Positions 16,621-25,441 of a stretch of DNA of 64,000 nt are shown here, piece by piece (within the stretch, counting starts at the first letter, position 1; each line of letters opens with the position of its first letter). The notes below the pieces were generated by a model. It searched no databases, was not told the DNA's origin, and saw only the letters and a program-made list of their open reading frames with translations. The translations under genes and the position numbers were made by a program. The DNA is from Methylotenera sp. (GTDB lineage Bacteria > Pseudomonadota > Gammaproteobacteria > Burkholderiales > Methylophilaceae). Location: NCBI GenBank assembly GCA_030652995.1, contig JAUSAG010000042.1, positions 1 through 64,000 on the forward strand. The letters run 5' to 3'.

Positions 16621-19605
16621 ATGAAAAAATTATTGAAATACAGTCTGCTTGGTATTGCTGGCGTGGTTGCCTTGCTGGTTTTGGCCGCTGCCATCATCTC
16701 CGCCACATTTAACCCGAATGATTACAAGCCGCTTATCATTAAGCTAGTGCAAGAGAAAAAACAGCGCACACTTAATATTGAAGGTGACATTAAGCTCGCG
16801 TTCTGGCCAAAAATTGGTGCTAATTTAGGCAAGGTTTCTATTTCAGAACACAAATCTGATAAACAATTTGCCTCTATCCAAAGTGCGAAAGTGGCGCTGG
16901 CCGTGTTGCCATTACTAAAAAAACAGTTGGTCGTAGATACTATTTATATTGATGGCGCAAACGCCAACATTATTAAATACAAAGATGGCAGTACCAATTT
17001 TGATGACTTACTCAGCAAAGACGATGAGGAATCACAAGACATTAAGTTCGATGTTGATGGCGTTAAAGTGAGTAACTCAGCCGTAACCTACACTGATGAA
17101 GGTACTGGTGCTAAATACGCACTCTCAAAATTCAACCTGTCTTCTGGCCATATCGCCTTGGCTGAACCAGTCGATTTAGCCACAGATTTTACTCTTGTTG
17201 CCAATCAACCTGTAATTTCCGCTAGCGCTAAACTCAAAGGTAACTTTTTGGTTGACCCTGAGACAAAGCACTTTGCGGCAAAAGGGCTGGATGCCTTAAT
17301 TAAAGGTGATTTATTAGGTGGCAAGGATGTAGAAATTACGGTGAATGGTGATGTTGATGCCAAACCTGAAGCGCATGAATTTTTGATTGATAGCTTAAAA
17401 CTGGCTGTTTCTGGGCAATTTAATGGCGCCAAGCTCAATTTAGACTTAAGTGCGCCTAAATTAGTCGCACAAAAAGATGAAGTTACTGGCAAAAAAGTAA
17501 CGGTGAGTATATCGCAAGATAAAGCCGGCGATACTTTCAAGGCAAACTTAGTGCTAGCTGACATTAAAGGTTCACCAAAAGCCTTGCAAAGTAGTGGCAT
17601 TACCGGCGATATTGCTGGCGTACAAGGCAAGCGCACCATTAACGGTAAGTTTTCTTCACCCTTTAATGGCAATCTTGAAAACCTGATTTTCGACTTACCC
17701 AAACTTGCAGGCAATTTGGACATTAAAGACCCTAGCTTGCCTAGTGGTGCGTTGCAAGGTCGCTTTGATTTAAGCCTGCATGCGGATGTTAAAAATGAAT
17801 TGGTGAATAGCAAATTTAATTTAAATATCGACGACACCAAGTTAAATGGCGATGTGGCAGTCGCCAGCTTTAAAAAACCAAATATCAAATTCAACCTGAA
17901 TGCCGATAAACTTAACCTCAATAAGCTGATTGTAAAATCTAATCAGCCTGCTACTAAAAGCAGCGACAAACCTGCCCAAGAAAATAAAGGTGGGCTAAGC
18001 GCGCTCAAAAATATTTTGCTTGATGGCAAGCTGAATGTGGGCAGTATTTTATATGAAAAATACCAAGTTTCAGGTTTAAACGTCAATATCAAAGCAGATG
18101 GCGAAAAGTTAGCGTTAACTGGTCTTAACGTAAAATTAGACGACAGCCGCATTAAAGGCAGCGTAGGCGTCAGCCATTTTGCACACCCGCTTTACACGTT
18201 TGATATTGATATTGATCAGCTAGATGTGGATAAGTATGTGAGTGACAGCTCCAAGCCAGCCGACAGCAAAGCCAGTGATAAGCCGCTGGATTTAAGCGCA
18301 CTTAAAGCGCTCAATGCCGATGGTTCACTACGCATCGGCAACCTGAAGTATGGTAAAACCAAAGCTTCTAATATCCGTATCGATTTAAAAGCGGATGGTC
18401 AAAAATTAAGCTTGAACCCAGTCGCCGCAAAAGTGGATGATAGCCAAATTAACGCTAACATTGGCATTACACGTTTTAGCGACCCAATTTATAGCTTTAA
18501 TGTGAACATCGATAAGTTAGATGCGGATAAATACATCACCAAGAGTGACCAGCCAGTAGCTAAAAGCACAGGTGACACACCAATTGATTTGAGCGCACTA
18601 AAAAAGCTTAACGCGTCTGGTGACGCGAAAGTTGGCTGGTTAAAATTGGCTAACGTAACTACGCAAAACGTCAATATCGGGCTTAAAGCAGATAACGGAT
18701 TGGTAACTGTTTCACCATTTTCAGCCAATTTATATCAAGGCAGCATGAACGGCATATTAAAAGTAGATGCCCGTGCAACGCCTAACATCAGCTTTAAGCA
18801 AGACATGAAAGGCATTGCCATTGGCCCATTGTTAGTAGATGCGATTAACAACGACATGCTAGACGGCAAAGGCACGCTCAATGTTGACGTATCCACTTCT
18901 GGCAACAGTGTCACCGCCCTTAAAAAGGCGTTAAACGGTAAAGCCGCTGTCAACCTTGCAGACGGTGCAATAAAAGGCGTAGATATTGCAGGCACTATTC
19001 GCGATATAAAATCCAAGGCAACCCTTTTTAAAGATAAAAGTAGCCTCGGCGCAGATCAGTCTAAAAAAACCGATTTTAGCGAACTCACGGCCTCTTTTGA
19101 TATTAAAAACGGTGTTGCGCATAACGAAGACCTCGCCATGAAAGCGCCGATACTGCGCCTTGCAAAAGGTGACAGCCGGGGCGAAATTGATATTGGCAAA
19201 GAAACCATCAATTACTTAGCCAAACCAACGGTGGTTAAATCACTTAAAGGGCAAGGCGGGGCTGATTTGGATACTTTAGCAGGTCTCAGTATTCCAGTAA
19301 AAATCACCGGTACATTCTCCGCCCCTAAATATGGTATGGATTTTGCGGCCATTGGAGCTGCGGTTGCAAAGTCTAAATTATTAGATCAGGTAGGCGGCGA
19401 AAAAAGCGGTGCGATAAAAGAATTACTCGGCGGTGGCGATAAAGCGGATGCGCTACAAGGCTTGCTCGGCAAGAAAAAACCAGCTGAGGCAGCACCGTCA
19501 GAAACATCAGAAGCGCCAACTGCACCTGCTGAAGCACCAAAATCAGTAGAAGACCAAGCAAAAGAAAAAGCAGCAGAGAAACTTAAAAAGCTTCTTAAGT
19601 TTTAA
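16621..19605 (+). CDS. AsmA-family large envelope protein
   Basis: The 994-residue protein has an N-terminal membrane anchor (about 7-30) followed by ATFNPNDYKP, the typical AsmA opening. A long run of beta-rich repeats resembles vitamin-K-epoxide-like AsmA/TamB bridge architecture. Three internal repeats of about 110 residues can be seen, each with LSALK-(A/K/N) and GLxVxLDDSxIxG-type segments. The C-terminal tail is a Pro/Ala/Glu-rich linker ending in a charged helix. AsmA-like proteins span the periplasm and help move phospholipids to the outer membrane. A ribosome site, AAGGTGAC, precedes the ATG. Confidence 0.85.
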   Translation: MKKLLKYSLLGIAGVVALLVLAAAIISATFNPNDYKPLIIKLVQEKKQRTLNIEGDIKLAFWPKIGANLGKVSISEHKSDKQFASIQSAKVALAVLPLLKKQLVVDTIYIDGANANIIKYKDGSTNFDDLLSKDDEESQDIKFDVDGVKVSNSAVTYTDEGTGAKYALSKFNLSSGHIALAEPVDLATDFTLVANQPVISASAKLKGNFLVDPETKHFAAKGLDALIKGDLLGGKDVEITVNGDVDAKPEAHEFLIDSLKLAVSGQFNGAKLNLDLSAPKLVAQKDEVTGKKVTVSISQDKAGDTFKANLVLADIKGSPKALQSSGITGDIAGVQGKRTINGKFSSPFNGNLENLIFDLPKLAGNLDIKDPSLPSGALQGRFDLSLHADVKNELVNSKFNLNIDDTKLNGDVAVASFKKPNIKFNLNADKLNLNKLIVKSNQPATKSSDKPAQENKGGLSALKNILLDGKLNVGSILYEKYQVSGLNVNIKADGEKLALTGLNVKLDDSRIKGSVGVSHFAHPLYTFDIDIDQLDVDKYVSDSSKPADSKASDKPLDLSALKALNADGSLRIGNLKYGKTKASNIRIDLKADGQKLSLNPVAAKVDDSQINANIGITRFSDPIYSFNVNIDKLDADKYITKSDQPVAKSTGDTPIDLSALKKLNASGDAKVGWLKLANVTTQNVNIGLKADNGLVTVSPFSANLYQGSMNGILKVDARATPNISFKQDMKGIAIGPLLVDAINNDMLDGKGTLNVDVSTSGNSVTALKKALNGKAAVNLADGAIKGVDIAGTIRDIKSKATLFKDKSSLGADQSKKTDFSELTASFDIKNGVAHNEDLAMKAPILRLAKGDSRGEIDIGKETINYLAKPTVVKSLKGQGGADLDTLAGLSIPVKITGTFSAPKYGMDFAAIGAAVAKSKLLDQVGGEKSGAIKELLGGGDKADALQGLLGKKKPAEAAPSETSEAPTAPAEAPKSVEDQAKEKAAEKLKKLLKF

Positions 19606-19634
19606 CCGCTATGTGGCAATTAGCCTACATCTAC

Positions 19635-19769
19635 CTAGTACTTATTGTGTCCTGGTGCATTCTCACTGTTCCCAGGCCCATGTGGGCCGTGTCCTGGCGG
19701 TACCACTATGCACGCTGAAAATACTGTAACCACACACCCAATTAGCATCATCGTTAGAAAATTTTTCAT
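19635..19769 (-). CDS. Very small lipoprotein
   Basis: This 44-residue minus-strand frame (stop at 19635-19637) begins MKNFLTMMLIGCVVTVFSAC, a signal peptide with lipobox V-F-S-A-C. The mature tail is only about 25 residues and rich in Pro, Gly, His and Asn (VVPPGHGPHGPGNS). GAGA lies a few bases upstream of the ATG. Small lipoproteins of this kind are common in Methylophilaceae-like genomes as far as I recall, but I assign no function. It is convergent with the AsmA-like gene. Confidence 0.6.
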   Translation of the reverse strand: MKNFLTMMLIGCVVTVFSACIVVPPGHGPHGPGNSENAPGHNKY

Positions 19770-19949
19770 GTTATCTCATTCAAATTAAGGATTAACGGAA
19801 CAAGTGTCATTTCGAGCAGAGTGAGAAATCTAAGTGGTTGATTTAAAAAGATTCCTCTCTACGTTCGGAATGACATAAGTGACTTATTCCGTGAATCCTT
19901 AAATGCTTCTCAAGCTCAACACTTTTCAGGTCAAGAACCAGCATAACAG
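19770..19949. other. Intergenic gap with a REP-like repeat
   Basis: The gap before mutY contains the dispersed repeat described at 19804-19876. No other gene is seen here. Confidence 0.5.
19804..19876. repeat. Dispersed inverted repeat, TGTCATTTCGAGC type
   Basis: TGTCATTTCGAGCAGAGTG at the left is matched by CTACGTTCGGAATGACA at the right (imperfect inversion, with AGAAATC/GATTCCT inside). The repeat family is widespread in intergenic DNA of many bacteria and folds into a long hairpin. A shorter relative (TGTCATTG...CAATGACA) follows thiC at 13415-13440. Confidence 0.7.
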
Positions 19950-20996
19950 ATGAATGACTTTTCAAGCCGCCTAATTACATGGCAAAAACAATTTGGGCGC
20001 CACGATCTGCCTTGGCAAAAGACCACAGACCCTTATGCGATTTGGGTGTCTGAAATCATGCTACAGCAAACCCAAGTATCAGCTGTTGTTGCTTATTACA
20101 GCAAGTTCATGATGCGGTTTCCAACCATATCTACGCTAGCTATTGCCACGCAAGATGAAGTATTGCAGCACTGGAGCGGTTTAGGTTATTACTCGAGAGC
20201 GCGTAATTTACACCATGCCGCACAAACTATTATGCATGCGCATGACGGTGAGTTTCCACAAGACTTTGTAGCCATTCAAACACTACCTGGCATTGGCCGC
20301 TCAACCGCAGCAGCGATTGCTTCATTTGCATTCAATCAAGTGCAAACCATTCTTGATGGCAATGTAAAACGTGTGCTAACAAGGCATTTTGCGATTACAG
20401 GCTGGCCAGGAACGCCTAAAATTGAAAAGCAATTATGGGCGCTTGCAGAAAGTTTATTGCCTAAAACAGAGATGGTGGCATATACACAAGGGTTGATGGA
20501 TTTAGGCGCTACGTTGTGTACCAGAAGCAAACCCAAGTGCGGCTCTTGTCCATTGAGTAGCAGTTGTGAGGCTTACAAACAAAATCTAGTTGGCACGCTG
20601 CCTACACCCAAACCACGTAAAACTATCCCCGAAAAACAAATTACCATGTTGATCTTGATGCATGGTAATGAAGTGTTGCTTGAAAAACGACCTCCCACCG
20701 GCATTTGGGGCGGATTATGGAGTTTTCCTGAAACTGAAGCCACCGGTAATTTTGCAGTAATCTCACATGACAAATTTGGCATTAGCGTGCAGATTGACAA
20801 GCCTTTACCTATATTAAGCCATGCCTTTACACATTTTAAGCTACACATTCTGCCGCAACCTTTACAAGTAAACAAACAGTTAACTCAGACCAAAGAAGCC
20901 GGGCAAGCATGGCTAAGTTTAGAGGATGCAATAGACGCGGCCATCCCAACGCCTGTCCGTAAAATACTGCACGCTTTAATACAGCGCGGATGCTAA
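19950..20996 (+). CDS. mutY: A/G-specific adenine glycosylase MutY
   Basis: The 348-residue enzyme removes adenine mispaired with 8-oxoguanine. It has E35 in WVSEIMLQQTQV, a helix-hairpin-helix LPGIGRSTAAAI (112-123), catalytic D136 in ILDGNVKR, and a [4Fe-4S] site C190-X6-C197-X2-C200-X5-C206. A C-terminal NUDIX-like domain recognises 8-oxoG. Length and motifs are complete. Confidence 0.96.
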   Translation: MNDFSSRLITWQKQFGRHDLPWQKTTDPYAIWVSEIMLQQTQVSAVVAYYSKFMMRFPTISTLAIATQDEVLQHWSGLGYYSRARNLHHAAQTIMHAHDGEFPQDFVAIQTLPGIGRSTAAAIASFAFNQVQTILDGNVKRVLTRHFAITGWPGTPKIEKQLWALAESLLPKTEMVAYTQGLMDLGATLCTRSKPKCGSCPLSSSCEAYKQNLVGTLPTPKPRKTIPEKQITMLILMHGNEVLLEKRPPTGIWGGLWSFPETEATGNFAVISHDKFGISVQIDKPLPILSHAFTHFKLHILPQPLQVNKQLTQTKEAGQAWLSLEDAIDAAIPTPVRKILHALIQRGC

Positions 20997-21194
20997 AACC
21001 CAGATGTTCTATCTGGCGGATTTACGCTTTGACCTAGCTTAAGAAATCTCAATAAAAATTAGCAATTACCTTGCCGAAAAAGGTCGTCAGGCGTAACATA
21101 AACGTAGCGTTACGTGAAATTCGCACATGAAATTAAGTAGTTATATAATGCTTACATCGCTTATTGCTATCAAAAACATCAAGGAGAAACTGTA
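20997..21194. other. Intergenic region before the yqjD-like genes
   Basis: A small hairpin CCAGAT-GTTCT-ATCTGG at about 21001-21017 follows mutY and may help end its transcript. An imperfect CGTAAC/GTTACG pair lies around 21093-21116. No gene seen. Confidence 0.4.
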
Positions 21195-21521
21195 ATGAGT
21201 ATCAATAATTTACCTGCTGGAACGGATGTCACTAAGGCGCAATTAATCTCTGACTTTAAAGTTGTAATCAGTGATGCAGAAGCGCTAATCAAGGCCACTG
21301 CGAGCCAAGGTGGAGAAGCCTTTGCCTCTCTTCGCGCAAAAACAGAAGAGTCGCTTGCGGTAGCAAAAGAGAAAATGGCAGATGCGCAGGAAGCACTCAT
21401 AGAAAAATCTAAGGTTGCAGCCCAAGCAACAGACGACTATGTCCATGAAAACCCATGGCGTGCTGTTGGCGTTGCTGCTGGCGTTGGTTTGATTATCGGC
21501 TTGCTAATCGGTAGGCGCTAA
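21195..21521 (+). CDS. DUF883 (YqjD/ElaB-type) ribosome-associated membrane protein
   Basis: The 108-residue protein is mostly a long amphipathic/coiled-coil helix (ISDAEALIKATASQGGEAF) followed by HENPWRAVGVAAGVGLIIG and the terminal LLIGRR, the DUF883 signature. ElaB/YqjD proteins are inner-membrane tail-anchored proteins that bind ribosomes in stationary phase. AAGGAGAAACTGTA precedes the ATG. It leads a three-gene run with a YqjE-like and a YqjK-like gene. Confidence 0.9.
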   Translation: MSINNLPAGTDVTKAQLISDFKVVISDAEALIKATASQGGEAFASLRAKTEESLAVAKEKMADAQEALIEKSKVAAQATDDYVHENPWRAVGVAAGVGLIIGLLIGRR

Positions 21522-21527
21522 ATTTCG

Positions 21528-21920
21528 ATGTCTGCAGAAAACAACAATCAAGGGGAAGGGTTGTTTCAGTCCCTCAAAAGTCTGATAGCAACACTTGTTG
21601 CCATCGTGCATACTCGCCTTGAGCTGATTAGCACAGATTTGGAAGAAGGGCGCGAACGGTTAATTTCACTATTGGTGATGGCTTTTGTGTCACTTTTCTG
21701 CTTGTGCTTTGGTATCGTGTTACTCGCCATTTTACTGGTCGTCGTGTTTTGGGACACCCACCGCCTATTAGTGCTAAGCTCGCTGACCGCTGTTTTCTTT
21801 GTCGCGGGTTTATGGCTGTGCGTCCTTGCGATACGCGCTTTAAAAGCTATGCCTAGAATGTTTGCCGCCAGTTTGGCTGAGTTATCAAAAGATCACCAGC
21901 AGCTTGATGCAGACAATTAA
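21528..21920 (+). CDS. Phage-holin-like membrane protein (YqjE)
   Basis: The 130-residue product has LFQSLKSLIATLVAIVHTRL then a charged ELISTDLEEGRERL helix and two membrane helices (about 48-70 and 77-103). This matches the YqjE / Actinobacterial holin-X family. It starts six bases after the previous stop and overlaps the next start by 14 bases. A membrane-associated stress role with YqjD is inferred from the conserved operon. Confidence 0.85.
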   Translation: MSAENNNQGEGLFQSLKSLIATLVAIVHTRLELISTDLEEGRERLISLLVMAFVSLFCLCFGIVLLAILLVVVFWDTHRLLVLSSLTAVFFVAGLWLCVLAIRALKAMPRMFAASLAELSKDHQQLDADN

Positions 21921-22242
21921 AGCAATCCAAGGGAAATCAGTGCATCACGAATTAACCACATTAGCTGAGCGTCGCCAAAAACTGATTCTCAAAGCCGCAT
22001 CTCAACGCGTTACGTTAGCGCATAGCATGGTGCCATTACGCCAACCGCTCATCATTGCAGACCGCGGTTTACAAGTAGCGCGTTATTTTAAACAGCACCC
22101 TGTTTTAATGTTGAGTGTTACCACTTTGTCAGCAGGCTTAATGCGCAAATTACACATTGCCCGCTTTAGTGCATTGCTAAAAACAGGCTGGTCAGTATTT
22201 CAATTAGTGCGTAGTGTGCGCCAGTCTTTAGTTAAGGATTAA
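21907..22242 (+). CDS. YqjK-like small protein
   Basis: An ATG at 21907 (MQTIKAIQGKSVHHEL) is preferred over the upstream in-frame ATG at 21862, which would lie deep inside the previous gene. The 111-residue product begins with a basic helix containing AERRQKLILKAASQR, as in YqjK, and a hydrophobic stretch near HPVLMLSVTTLSAGL. It is the third gene of the yqjDEK-like operon. Confidence 0.65.
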   Translation: MQTIKAIQGKSVHHELTTLAERRQKLILKAASQRVTLAHSMVPLRQPLIIADRGLQVARYFKQHPVLMLSVTTLSAGLMRKLHIARFSALLKTGWSVFQLVRSVRQSLVKD

Positions 22243-22289
22243 CTGTTCAATAAAAACGGTTTTAAGCAACACAAAAACACTCGCCAATA

Positions 22290-22314
22290 AAAAAGCGGCT
22301 TATAGCCGCTTTAT
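22290..22314. terminator. Bidirectional terminator between yqjK-like and fae-like genes
   Basis: AAAGCGGC pairs with GCCGCTTT around TTATA. The minus-strand side is followed by TTTTTTATT, so it ends the fae-like transcript and probably also the convergent yqj operon. Confidence 0.85.
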
Positions 22315-22328
22315 CTTATGGGTTCTAC

Positions 22329-22880
22329 TTATTTCTGATCCCAAGAATCTTCCCACATACAATGTTTGATTTTATGGCGGTTAGCAATCAGTTCATCAAT
22401 AGTTGGCTCGTCATTCAATGCACGCTTAATCGCCAATTTAGTCGCATCGTAGTTGTTTTTGTACATATCAGCTTTGTCCAATGTGCCTTCTTTTTCAAGC
22501 GCGATACAACCCGGGTCAATCCACACCAAACTGATGATACACAAGTCGTTCGCTTGCTCTTTAGGGATAATACCTTCAATCACGCAATCCAAAATAGCAT
22601 CAGCCGTTGCTGCTTGTACCACGCCACCAAACAAACTTACATCGGTGCTACCTTTTAGCGTCACTTTTGGCACTGTCATACAAACTGGGCGCACCATTTG
22701 GTTAATATCACGCACGGCAAACATTGCAGTATGACCTTTGTTTTGCGCCATTAAATTAGCAAATGCCTGTCCAACAGGGCCATCTACAGCACCGATTAAA
22801 ATTTCCGGCATCGCCGCGGTAACATCTTTACCTTCTGTATAAACAGTTGCTTCGCCCGCTTTAAAAATGATTTTTGACAT
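22329..22880 (-). CDS. Formaldehyde-activating enzyme (Fae) homologue lacking the catalytic His
   Basis: The 183-residue protein is clearly Fae-like: LIGAVDGPVGQAFANLM, GHTAMFAVRDIN, a central KVT block, EGIIPKEQANDLCIISLVW and YNYDATKLAI-like KNNYDATKLAIKRALN. Fae condenses formaldehyde with tetrahydromethanopterin. In the Methylorubrum extorquens enzyme His22 (EVAHIDLIIG) is proposed as general acid. Here the matching region reads DVTAAMPEILIG, with no histidine. The protein may therefore be one of the paralogues (Fae2/Fae3 type) with a different or non-catalytic role, for example formaldehyde sensing. It is monocistronic, with its own terminator. Confidence 0.88.
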   Translation of the reverse strand: MSKIIFKAGEATVYTEGKDVTAAMPEILIGAVDGPVGQAFANLMAQNKGHTAMFAVRDINQMVRPVCMTVPKVTLKGSTDVSLFGGVVQAATADAILDCVIEGIIPKEQANDLCIISLVWIDPGCIALEKEGTLDKADMYKNNYDATKLAIKRALNDEPTIDELIANRHKIKHCMWEDSWDQK

Positions 22881-23357
22881 GAGAAATCCTTGAAGAATGA
22901 GAAATGGTGAATTGTGTAAAAGTGACTTTTTGCTTAACGCCTGAAACTAAAGTTCTATAAGTTGAGATTTTATAGAATAGCCCTGCTTTAAGCAATTTAC
23001 ATCGCATTAATTAAAATATTTATGCGATTAGACACAAATTTCACGCTAGCCTGCTGATAAGTTAATGTAAGGAGGTATGGCTGCTAATCCACTTAGCTGA
23101 CCCTTAACTAGGAAGGCCCACCTACCGTAAATCGGCTAAAAAGCAGTCACATAAGCTAAGCTGTATTTTTTCAACTTAAACAAATTAGTTTAAAATAGGT
23201 TTTTTAATGTTGTTGTGACCCAATCTTGATATTTCAACAATTTAGAGTATTAATCAACAAAACCAAAAACGGCAATAGATTCAACATGCATCATCAAATT
23301 CAAATTACTGGCTAATATGTGGCCATCAGTACTGTAAATTTAATCTAGGAAACAGAC
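22881..23357. other. Intergenic region between fae-like and DUF502 genes
   Basis: This 477-base AT-rich region carries divergent promoters. Around 23070 an AAGGAGGT is followed by ATG but the frame has only seven codons (MAANPLS), so no gene is called. The 14-base repeat CGTAAATCGGCTAA (23126-23139) recurs at 23971-23984, just after the DUF502 gene. Confidence 0.4.
23126..23139. repeat. 14-bp repeat flanking the DUF502 gene, copy 1
   Basis: CGTAAATCGGCTAA is identical to 23971-23984, and both are followed within a few bases by AGCAG. Direct copies on both sides of one gene suggest an insertion or duplication event. Confidence 0.55.
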
Positions 23358-23969
23358 ATGTTGAGATCGATCAATAAAATTATCCTGACTGGTCTAATCA
23401 CGACATTGCCGGTGATACTGACGCTTTATATACTTTACTGGTTTATTCTGGCAACAGAGTCCTTTCTTGGAGGTGCAATCCGAGCTGTGTTGCCGGAGGA
23501 ATTGTATAGGCCTGGGATGGGGGTAATCGCCGGCCTAGTGGTAGCCTTTTTAATAGGGTTGCTTATGCAATCCAGTATTGCGCAGCAATTCTTTTCCCGG
23601 ATCGAACGGATTGTGTATCGGCTGCCGTTAATTAAATCAGTGTATCTGTCGATTCGTGATCTACTGGATTATTTTTCGTCAGAAAAAAAGAAAGATTTTG
23701 AGCAGGTCGTAGCAATCACTTTTGGAGATGCTGGCATGCAAGTGGTTGGTCTTGTCACTCAGACCGACATGAACCACATGCCTGCGGGATTCAACCAGCA
23801 AGACAGTTTGCTAGTTTATATTCCTATGAGTTACGGTATTGGTGGTTTTGCAGTGCTTGTTCCACGTAGTGCTACACGACCTCTTGACATGAGCATGGAA
23901 GATGCAATGCGTTTCACGCTCACAGCTGGGGTTACTGGCGATCCGAAGTTAGAAAATAATGAGAAATAG
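23358..23969 (+). CDS. DUF502 membrane protein
   Basis: The 203-residue product starts MLRSINKIILTGLITTLPV with two membrane helices (about 10-30 and 52-70). The conserved DUF502 core follows: LPLIKSVYLSIRDLLDYF, then VAITFGDAGMQVVGLVT and SLLVYIPMSYG. The family is widespread in bacteria, has an uncertain role, and often lies in envelope-stress or lipid contexts. GGAAACAGAC precedes the ATG. It is flanked by 14-bp direct repeats and begins a block with higher GC than its surroundings. Confidence 0.85.
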   Translation: MLRSINKIILTGLITTLPVILTLYILYWFILATESFLGGAIRAVLPEELYRPGMGVIAGLVVAFLIGLLMQSSIAQQFFSRIERIVYRLPLIKSVYLSIRDLLDYFSSEKKKDFEQVVAITFGDAGMQVVGLVTQTDMNHMPAGFNQQDSLLVYIPMSYGIGGFAVLVPRSATRPLDMSMEDAMRFTLTAGVTGDPKLENNEK

Positions 23970-23970
23970 G

Positions 23971-23984
23971 CGTAAATCGGCTAA
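23971..23984. repeat. 14-bp repeat flanking the DUF502 gene, copy 2
   Basis: Identical to 23126-23139 (CGTAAATCGGCTAA); begins directly after the DUF502 stop codon. Confidence 0.55.
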
Positions 23985-24002
23985 TAGCAGAGATTTAAAA
24001 AA

Positions 24003-25337
24003 TCATTGTTCAGTTGGGTTAGCTCCCGATTGAAACGTAGCTATACGTGCAACCAACACTTTATCCACGCGATTTTTATCCATGTCTACGACTTCAAACC
24101 GACAGCCTGCTGTTTCAAAAAAATCGGCCACCTGCGGAACACGCCCCAGCATATACATAACGAAACCACCCAAGGTATTGAAAGCGTTTTCTTCCTCACC
24201 AGGTAAATCTTTATCGTTTCCCAGCACGAACTTTAGACGTTCGATAGTCACGCTACCATCAATCAGTAACGATCCGTCTTCTCGTGTGACGACATCCTGT
24301 TCTTCTGGTGCATCCGAGGAAGGCAGTTCGCCAACGATCGAGGTAAGCACGTCGGTCAGCGTCACCAGCCCCTGCAATTCACCATACTCGTCAACAATCA
24401 ATGCGCATTGCTGGCGGGATTTACGAAAGTTTTCCAGCAGATATGTGGTGGACACGTTCTCCGGCACATACAGCGGCGGGAGCAAAGATGGCTCAATTGC
24501 AAGTAGCTTGTTTGCTAGTGCATCCTTGAGAATATCTACCGTACGCAATATTCCAACGACATGATCTAACCCATCGCGGCAAACCACTAAACGTGTGTAC
24601 GGACTTTGGGCAATACGATTGCGAATTTCATCCTCAGGCTCAGACAGATCAAGCAGATAGATGTCGTTTCGATGTGTCATAATCGCACTAATGCGCTGAT
24701 CATCAAGACGCAGCACGTTGGATACAATCACCTGCTCACTCTCATGGAATACGCCAGCTTCGAAGCCCTGCCCCATTAAAACCTTGATTTCTTCGTCGGT
24801 TACGGGGGGTCCCTGCATGCGAGTTGCGCCTATTAAGCGCAACAAAAAACTAGAGGACGCTGAAAGTAGCCAAACCAATGGCCATGCCAGACGTGCCATC
24901 ATATCCATTGAAGGAGCCATCAACGAAGCCGTTTTCTCTGGCGCCAACAACCCCAGTTGCTTGGGAACTAACTCGCCGATAACGACAGAAAAATAGGTCA
25001 GCCCGACAACTACGACTGTCAACCCAATGCCCCTGGCATAAGGTTCAACCAATGCAAAATTGGCAAGCCAAACAGTTAAGGGATCAACTAGGGCTGTCTC
25101 GCCAATAGCGCCGCTCAAAATACCTATTGTGGTAATGCCAACCTGTATCGTTGAGAGAAAGTTAGATGGCGAGTTATTTAGAGCCAGTGCTGATTGCGCG
25201 CCGGGGCTATCGTCATCAGCCAGTTTTTGTAATCGTGCCTTGCGGGAGGAGACTACGGCTATTTCAGACATCGCCAGAATGCCATTAAGAAGAATGAGAA
25301 ACAGAAGTAAAGCAATGTCCATTGTTAATCCGCTCAA
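24003..25337 (-). CDS. CNNM/HlyC-CorC-type transporter (DUF21-CBS-CorC_HlyC)
   Basis: The 444-residue protein has a DUF21/CNNM membrane domain (about 1-190) with LNGILAMSEIAVVSSRKARL and PSNFLSTIQVGITTIGIL, a tandem CBS pair (about 205-335; IMTHRNDIYLLDL, CALIVDEYGELQGLVTLTD) and a C-terminal CorC_HlyC transporter-associated domain (about 350-435). Such proteins export Mg or other divalent cations or polyamines (CNNM, YtfL/PaeA). It is convergent with DUF502. The gene uses more GC-rich codons than the housekeeping genes on either side. Confidence 0.88.
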   Translation of the reverse strand: MSGLTMDIALLLFLILLNGILAMSEIAVVSSRKARLQKLADDDSPGAQSALALNNSPSNFLSTIQVGITTIGILSGAIGETALVDPLTVWLANFALVEPYARGIGLTVVVVGLTYFSVVIGELVPKQLGLLAPEKTASLMAPSMDMMARLAWPLVWLLSASSSFLLRLIGATRMQGPPVTDEEIKVLMGQGFEAGVFHESEQVIVSNVLRLDDQRISAIMTHRNDIYLLDLSEPEDEIRNRIAQSPYTRLVVCRDGLDHVVGILRTVDILKDALANKLLAIEPSLLPPLYVPENVSTTYLLENFRKSRQQCALIVDEYGELQGLVTLTDVLTSIVGELPSSDAPEEQDVVTREDGSLLIDGSVTIERLKFVLGNDKDLPGEEENAFNTLGGFVMYMLGRVPQVADFFETAGCRFEVVDMDKNRVDKVLVARIATFQSGANPTEQ

Positions 25338-25395
25338 ACAAATGCCGTTGCATAATTATATCAAATGTCACGTTTTTACACAGCCTGTCCCCTTA

Positions 25396-25441
25396 GCTGA
25401 CGGTCAGGCAATCATGACAATAAGGCTTGTCATCAGTCAGC
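25396..25441. repeat. Nested hairpin in the CNNM-EAL intergenic region
   Basis: GCTGAC (25396-25401) pairs with GTCAGC (25436-25441), and inside it ATGACAA pairs with TTGTCAT around a six-base loop. It lies in the divergent 25338-25640 gap upstream of both genes and could be an operator or repeat. Confidence 0.45.

Noticed and set aside
23073-23096. AAGGAGGT followed by ATG and a seven-codon frame
   Set aside because: Too short to support as a gene; could be a leader peptide but nothing else supports it.
24082-24564. Plus-strand frame within the CNNM-type gene
   Set aside because: It is the antisense shadow of an intact, strongly conserved gene.
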